Positions 59,816 through 64,000 of a stretch of DNA of 64,000 nt are shown piece by piece. The position numbers and the translations under genes are program-made. Within the stretch, counting starts at the first letter, position 1; every line of letters begins with the position of its first letter. A model generated the notes under the pieces. That model had not been told where the DNA came from and made no database searches. It saw nothing but the letters and a program-made list of their open reading frames with translations. Origin of the DNA: Melittangium boletus DSM 14713 (GTDB taxonomy: Bacteria; Myxococcota; Myxococcia; Myxococcales; Myxococcaceae); assembly GCF_002305855.1 (NCBI RefSeq), contig NZ_CP022163.1, positions 5,022,292-5,086,291 of the forward strand. The letters are read 5' to 3'.

Positions 59816-60169
59816 TTATCCCGGGTCGAGGGCCCAGGTGCCTTCTTCCCACCGCTTCAGGGCTTGTCCAGCTTCAAAAGGCACGAGACCTTGGCCCTTG
59901 GCGGCTTCCTCCAGAACCGCCTTGGCCTCGGTGGTGCGGTAGCGGAGCAGATGGGCGGCGGCCATGACACGCACATCCATGCGCTCGTGCTTGAGCAGAA
60001 CGAGGAGCGCATCACGCCCGGCATCGCCATGGACCAAAAGCTTATCGACCGCGACACCGTACTTCCTGGCGTGCTTGTTTCCAGTCTTGGCGTCTCCCCG
60101 CCAGATGGCGTCGGTCTGCGCGGCCACGTTCAGCGCGAATTGCTCGACCAGTTCCTCCAGCTTCATCAC
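59816..60169 (-). CDS. DUF2019-like immunity protein, copy 2
   Basis: The 117-residue soluble, all-helical protein is of the DUF2019 type (HEAT-like helices: LEELVEQFALNVAAQ, RDALLVLLKHERMDVRVMAAAHLLRY, AKAVLEEA). It is about 89% identical to the gene upstream (13 differences), and seven differences cluster at residues 90-103. A 21-nt spacer with AGGAGGG separates the two. Position after a lipoprotein toxin gene marks it as an immunity protein, perhaps against a variant of the same toxin. GTG 60169 or the ATG next to it can start translation. Confidence 0.82.
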   Translation of the reverse strand: MMKLEELVEQFALNVAAQTDAIWRGDAKTGNKHARKYGVAVDKLLVHGDAGRDALLVLLKHERMDVRVMAAAHLLRYRTTEAKAVLEEAAKGQGLVPFEAGQALKRWEEGTWALDPG

Positions 60170-60190
60170 CAGAATCCCTCCTGGTTGTGG

Positions 60191-60544
60191 TTACCCTGGA
60201 TCCAGGGCCCAGGTGCCTTCTTCCCACCGCTGCAGGGCTTGCTGTGCGCAGAAGGGGATCATTCCCTCTCCACTGGCAGCTTCCTCCAGAACCGCCTTGG
60301 CTTCGGCCGTGCGGTAGCGGAGCAAATGGGCAGCGGCCATGACACGCACGTCCATGCGCTCGTGCTTGAGCAGAACGAGGAGGGCATCACGCCCGGCATC
60401 GCCGTGAGCCAAGAGCTTGTCGACTGCCGCACCGTACGTCCTGGCGTGCTTATTTCCGGTCTTGGCGTCTCCTCGCCAGATAGCCTCGGTCTGCGCGGCC
60501 ACGTTCAGTGCGAATCGCTCGACCAATTCCTCCAGCTTCATCAC
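60191..60544 (-). CDS. DUF2019-like immunity protein, copy 1
   Basis: The 117-residue HEAT-like DUF2019 protein is translationally coupled to the toxin gene: its GTG (60544) overlaps the toxin TGA in GTGA, with an ATG three bases on. It should bind and block the C-terminal toxin domain in the cytoplasm. The tight coupling makes it the more likely cognate immunity protein; the second copy is probably an extra specificity. No catalytic residues are evident, in line with a binding role. Confidence 0.84.
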   Translation of the reverse strand: MMKLEELVERFALNVAAQTEAIWRGDAKTGNKHARTYGAAVDKLLAHGDAGRDALLVLLKHERMDVRVMAAAHLLRYRTAEAKAVLEEAASGEGMIPFCAQQALQRWEEGTWALDPG

Positions 60545-61887
60545 CAGCTTCCCTTCCTGATGTTCTCGATGGCCAATAGCCCGAACTCACGCTGGGCCTC
60601 ATAGGATTGAGCGCTCAACCACTTCCGCACGGTCAATGGCGAACCCGTGATATCGCGGCGGATTGATGAATAGAATGAACTGATGCGGGTGTGGATGCCC
60701 TTGTCCATGGGGACGATGTTCTCGGTGTTCTGAAGGGCCTGTGCTCCGAAGCGCTTCACGTTGCCTGGTGTCTGCTCGACGATGTGATGCCACTCCTTCC
60801 CTGTGCCCGCCGGGCCCATGGCCCTCTTGAAGCCACTGTACGACCCCCATGACCTGAAGCCACTGGGAGGTGCCTTGGCCGTGGCGCCGCTCATGGTTTG
60901 GGCCGTCATGGCGACAGCACCAGGAGCGAGGGCGATGGTGACGGATTCGGCGCTCACGACGACCGTCTTCACTTCGCCCACCGCCGCGAGCCGGATACCC
61001 ACCTGTGTTTCCGCCTGGGCCGCCACCTGAATCGCGCCGGGTAGTTGCTGCACCTTCGTGGCCAGTCCTGGAGCCGTGTGGCCGATGGCCGCCAGGGCCA
61101 GCATGGCGAACGCTCGTGCCGCGTTGCGCCCCATGAGCTTGCCGTAGCGTTCGCCCGCCTCTCGCAGCGCGTGGAACGTGGTGGCCCGGTCCGCCTCATG
61201 CATCAGTCGCTTGAAGCCCACGACGAGGCCCCAGAAGGTATCGACGCCCACGTAGGAAATGAGCGTCACGGTCATCACGGCGGCGATGCCCTTGGAGACC
61301 GTCACGTCGGGGAGGGCGAGGAGGACCATGTACGTGGTCCATGTCCAGAGCACGGCCGCCACCATGGCGTGGGGGTCGGCCATGTCCTTGAATGCCTCCA
61401 GCATCTCGTCCAGCACGGCCCCCTTGGCGAGGGCCATGGCCAGCGCGAAACGGCCATCGCCTTGGATGGCGCGGCTTTCCGTCAGCAGGCGCAGACAGTC
61501 ACCATGCTCGCCGGTGCGCTCACACCAGAGCAGGTAGGCGCGCGTCAACTCCTCCTCCTCCTCCGTGGACTCCTCCTCCAGGGGGTCGCCCGTTCCGAGC
61601 GGCGTGATGTGGTGGCCGCGCGTCTCGTACGCGAAGGAACCGCTCCGTGCCTCCACTTCGAACAGTCGCCTGGCGTCTTCCTGGGGCCGAGTCGAGGGCT
61701 TCACATCCCGAGCCAGAGCCGACACGGTGTGTTCGAATTCGTCGTCGTCCAGCTCTACAGGCTCGGCGCTGGCGCGCGGAGCGAAGACGAGGGTGCCGGT
61801 CGGGCCCGTGTCCAGGCGCACGGTCCGAGAGGCCGTGCCACATCCGACGAGGAGCGCCATCAACACGATGGTGCAACACAGCTTCAT
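60541..61887 (-). CDS. SitA-like polymorphic lipoprotein toxin with HNH-type C-terminus
   Basis: The 448-residue protein has a lipobox (LLVGC, Cys16) and a long N-terminal module (about 20-335: LDDDEFEHTVSALARDVKPS, YLLWCERTGEHGDCLRLL, two hydrophobic helices near 175-225, REAGERYGKLMGRNAARAF) that I recognise from myxobacterial SitA-type toxins, delivered between kin by TraAB outer-membrane exchange. The last 90 residues are a separate domain with EWHHIVEQ and NTENIVPMDKGIH, a His-His...Asn...His pattern of HNH/EndoVII nucleases. ATG 61887 follows AGGAGA; the frame is open 23 codons further. Immunity genes follow directly. Confidence 0.86.
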   Translation of the reverse strand: MKLCCTIVLMALLVGCGTASRTVRLDTGPTGTLVFAPRASAEPVELDDDEFEHTVSALARDVKPSTRPQEDARRLFEVEARSGSFAYETRGHHITPLGTGDPLEEESTEEEEELTRAYLLWCERTGEHGDCLRLLTESRAIQGDGRFALAMALAKGAVLDEMLEAFKDMADPHAMVAAVLWTWTTYMVLLALPDVTVSKGIAAVMTVTLISYVGVDTFWGLVVGFKRLMHEADRATTFHALREAGERYGKLMGRNAARAFAMLALAAIGHTAPGLATKVQQLPGAIQVAAQAETQVGIRLAAVGEVKTVVVSAESVTIALAPGAVAMTAQTMSGATAKAPPSGFRSWGSYSGFKRAMGPAGTGKEWHHIVEQTPGNVKRFGAQALQNTENIVPMDKGIHTRISSFYSSIRRDITGSPLTVRKWLSAQSYEAQREFGLLAIENIRKGSW

Positions 61888-61981
61888 GGGCGATTTCTCC
61901 TGGCGCTGGCTACCCCGCGATGGGTCGCCAGTCCGGAAGAAAGTGTACGACATCACTCGGGGCGGGCCTGAAAACGCATCA

Positions 61982-62010
61982 CGGGCGGCTCCTCGTGAAG
62001 GGGCCGCCCG
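61982..62010. repeat. 29-nt hairpin repeat, right copy
   Basis: Exact copy of 59770-59798 in the same orientation, 2212 nt away. It lies 30 nt past the stop of the minus-strand lipoprotein gene (62041-62652) and about 95 nt upstream of the toxin start, where it can serve as terminator for the former. Confidence 0.85.
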
Positions 62011-62040
62011 CGATGGGGTGTTGATATCGGGTGCTGGGAC

Positions 62041-62652
62041 TCAGCGCCGCAGCACGATGTCGCGCGCGAGGCTGTCCCCCGCGCCCACCAGATCGAACGA
62101 GGCGCGCACCGGTGTGCCCTCGGCGATTCCCCGCAGCGGCACCTGGCGGCCCTGGCGCAGGCCCCGGCTGCGCTTGTCGATGCGCAGCTCGTAGATGTTG
62201 CCCTCGCCATCGCTCACTTCAATGGTGCCCTTGCGCACGCGCTCGACCCGGCCATCCACCGTCCCCGTGGCGATGGTGATGTCCTCGGTCGCCGCGCCCG
62301 GCGCGATGTTCGGATTGCCGGCTCGCGCCGCCTCGGCCGTTTCACTCAGCCAGATGCGATCCTCTTCCTCCAGGAGTTTGCGCGATTCCTCTGGCGTTGG
62401 CTCCCGCGCGGGCTCCGGGGTTGGTTCGGCACGCTGCTCGGTTCGCTCTTGCTCCGGTGGAGTGGCCACCGCTATCTGCGCTGGGGCCTGTGGTGCGGCG
62501 GTTTCCCGCTGCTCGACCGCGACCGTCTCGGTCGGCGTGTACCCGATCACCTTCGCGGGCTCGGTCGGCTCCGTCCTCGACTCGCCCATCCGGCAACCCG
62601 TGGCACCCAGGACACAGCCCAATGCCACCCAACCCATCAACCGTCCCCTCAT
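62041..62652 (-). CDS. Lipoprotein, 203 aa
   Basis: The protein has a signal peptide with lipobox (GATGC, Cys20), a Glu/Pro/Thr/Ala-rich region (about 25-100) of low complexity, and a C-terminal beta-rich domain (about 110-203) with TGTVDGRVERVRKGTIEVSD and RQVPLRGIAEGTPVRASF, resembling small OB- or PRC-like barrels. Function is unknown; a periplasmic or surface role is likely. ATG 62652 begins the signal peptide. The 29-nt hairpin lies just downstream. Confidence 0.75.
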   Translation of the reverse strand: MRGRLMGWVALGCVLGATGCRMGESRTEPTEPAKVIGYTPTETVAVEQRETAAPQAPAQIAVATPPEQERTEQRAEPTPEPAREPTPEESRKLLEEEDRIWLSETAEAARAGNPNIAPGAATEDITIATGTVDGRVERVRKGTIEVSDGEGNIYELRIDKRSRGLRQGRQVPLRGIAEGTPVRASFDLVGAGDSLARDIVLRR

Positions 62653-62744
62653 GCCTACCCCCCATCCCAGTTGGTCTGGACAGGATGGGTCGGGTCCCGT
62701 GGTTTGGCACGTCTCTCCCGCCGGGTCCTCGCCTGCCCGGCCGC

Positions 62745-63566
62745 TCAGCGTGCGGGAATGGTGAGGGCATGTGTCACGGCCAGGACATGTTCGCGGACGA
62801 GCCGCCGGGCTCGCTCCAGCTCCTCCAGCCGGCCGGGCGCATAACCCAGGCACAACACCACCTCGTCCTCGGGCGCCGCCCGCGCGCCCAGGGCCGCGTA
62901 GTCCAGGATGCGCGAGACGGGCTCGCCCTCGGAATCGGGTGTGAAGCGGCCGAACACGGCGGCGTGGGTGCCTCTGTCCGGCGCGGTTTCCTTCAAGGCG
63001 AAGAGCTGGCGCATGGCGGCGAGGGCTTCCGGATGCGCGGCGAGGGCTTCCGGATTCACGGGCCCAGCGAGCTCCCATTCGAGCAGCCGCAGACAGCCCC
63101 GGACGAACTCCACGTCGGTGATGACCAGGCCATAGAGGTACCAATCCGCGCACGCCGCCTGGACGAGCCGCGCCTGGGCATCCGTGAGCCAGGTGAAGGA
63201 CGGGCACGTGAAGGTCTCGCACAGCTCGGCGTGGTAGACGCCGCAGTCGCGCAAGTCCTTTCCCCCCGTCACCTTCGGGTGGCCGAGACAGCCCACCCGC
63301 GTGTGCTCCGCGTCGAGGAAGCCCAGCAGCGGACAGACGCGCACCGCGGGGAAGAGGGGCGGGGTGGCCCGGCGCGCCTCCAGCAGTGAGACGGCCGTGG
63401 CGTGCCAGCGATCGGGCTCGGGCGGGAGCGCGCGGAAGGTGTCCGTCTGGGCCGTGAGGCGCTCGGTGAGGCTCGCGCGGGAGTGGTCGCGGAAGTTGTA
63501 GAGGCCACAGCAGGCGCCACACGAGGCGCCCCGGCCCGGCTGGCACAGATGGATGGAAACGGTCAC
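62745..63566 (-). CDS. Cysteine-rich cytoplasmic protein, hypothetical
   Basis: The 273-residue protein has no signal peptide. An N-terminal CGACCG cluster (residues 16-21) and further cysteines (VCPLLGF, GCLGH, DCGVYH, CETFTCPSF) recall YkgJ-like zinc/iron-binding proteins, so a metal or Fe-S site is plausible but not proven. A short internal repeat (PEALAAHPEALAA) comes from a 21-nt duplication near 63030-63060. GTG 63566 lies 1 nt after the stop of the acyl-CoA dehydrogenase gene, so the two are translationally coupled. Confidence 0.75.
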   Translation of the reverse strand: MTVSIHLCQPGRGASCGACCGLYNFRDHSRASLTERLTAQTDTFRALPPEPDRWHATAVSLLEARRATPPLFPAVRVCPLLGFLDAEHTRVGCLGHPKVTGGKDLRDCGVYHAELCETFTCPSFTWLTDAQARLVQAACADWYLYGLVITDVEFVRGCLRLLEWELAGPVNPEALAAHPEALAAMRQLFALKETAPDRGTHAAVFGRFTPDSEGEPVSRILDYAALGARAAPEDEVVLCLGYAPGRLEELERARRLVREHVLAVTHALTIPAR

Positions 63567-63567
63567 G

Positions 63568-64000
63568 TCAGAACCATCCGGGCTTCATCCGTGTGTACGA
63601 GTCCTCGCCCGTGCGGCACAGCGTCACCAGCAGGCCGACCCGGGGCAGCTCCGTGTGCAGCCAGTATTGCGCCGCCGCGAGCTTGCCCTCGTAGAAGTCC
63701 CGTCCTTCCTGTCCTTCGAGTCCCCGGGACAGCCCCTCGCGCGCCGCCGCCGCCTGCGCGAGCCATCGCCACGCCACCGCCAGCACGGAGAACAGCTCCA
63801 TGTAGTCCGCGCTGTGGCGCAGCATCCGCTCCACGTCGCCCGCCATGCCCGCCGCCCCCAGCTCCAGCGTCAGCTCCATCACGTCGCGCGTCGCTTTCTC
63901 CAATGCCTCGCCCCACGCCGGATCCACGCCCGCCTGGCGTGCCCGCTCCACCGTGGCGTCCACCTCCTCGCCGAACGCGCGCAGGGCCGCGCCTCCCGCC
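63568..64000 (-). CDS. Acyl-CoA dehydrogenase, C-terminal part (5' end outside window)
   Basis: Only the last 143 residues or so are visible; the frame stays open to the window edge. The helical sequence (VERMLRHSADYMELFSVLAVAWRWLAQA, then FYEGKLAAAQYWLHTELPRVGLLVTLC) matches the C-terminal extension of large (about 600-residue) acyl-CoA dehydrogenases, which use FAD to oxidise fatty acyl-CoA in beta-oxidation. Active-site residues are outside the window, so chain-length class is unknown. The stop is coupled to the cysteine-rich gene downstream. Confidence 0.75.
   Translation of the reverse strand, partial: AGGAALRAFGEEVDATVERARQAGVDPAWGEALEKATRDVMELTLELGAAGMAGDVERMLRHSADYMELFSVLAVAWRWLAQAAAAREGLSRGLEGQEGRDFYEGKLAAAQYWLHTELPRVGLLVTLCRTGEDSYTRMKPGWF

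Overview
The window is uniformly GC-rich, densely coded, bacterial chromosome. Eukaryote-like Ser/Thr kinases (one with WD40 repeats, one a predicted pseudokinase), a DUF2381-type protein beside a kinase, many lipoproteins, a SitA-like polymorphic lipoprotein toxin and a large chitin-degrading arsenal point to a predatory myxobacterium, probably of the Cystobacter/Archangium group. That placement is inference from gene content; no rRNA or species marker was available.

Layout. 1-6.5 kb: end of a TPR protein, a hypothetical protein, gyrA, a CXXCH lipoprotein and a YkvA-like membrane protein. 6.5-12.6 kb: a VIT/VWA protein co-transcribed with a MerR regulator that has a striking operator array, a small lipoprotein, a YtcJ-like amidohydrolase and a NhaR-like LysR regulator. 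12.7-14.5 kb: tRNA-Phe(GAA) with its terminator, then a HTH antitoxin/PIN toxin cassette bounded on the far side by a diverged copy of the tRNA 3' end plus terminator. 14.5-30.9 kb: signalling genes (kinases, XRE regulator, periplasmic-propeller histidine kinase), an SDR oxidoreductase, a DUF6310/DUF5953 lipoprotein toxin-immunity candidate, a DUF2381 protein and a nucleotidyltransferase. At 31 kb a tiny secreted six-cysteine peptide matches the CS-alpha-beta defensin pattern.

31.2-51.5 kb is one functional block for chitin, N-acetylglucosamine (GlcNAc) and N-acetylmuramic acid (MurNAc) use. A minus-strand operon (nagR, SIS-type deaminase, nagA) is divergent from a plus-strand run (murQ, an IIA-HPr-EI fusion, nagE with two IIB domains, a GH20 hexosaminidase lipoprotein). 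The GntR regulator probably acts at ACCA/TGGT-type repeats in both promoters. Three GH18 chitinases with chitin-binding and Ig/FN3 modules, a fourth secreted protein with an unrecognised catalytic domain, and an ECF sigma factor follow. The expected flow is polymer to oligomers (GH18), to GlcNAc (GH20), PTS import to GlcNAc-6-P, deacetylation (NagA) and deamination to fructose-6-P; MurQ feeds in MurNAc-6-P from peptidoglycan.

51.7-64 kb: an FAD hydroxylase, an M16 peptidase pair, a DUF1615 lipoprotein, an M4 metalloprotease, a SitA-like toxin with HNH-type C-terminus and two tandem DUF2019 immunity genes lying between identical 29-nt hairpin repeats, another lipoprotein, a cysteine-rich protein, and the C-terminal end of an acyl-CoA dehydrogenase cut by the window edge. 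Family assignments are from recognition of motifs and sequence; no database search was run.
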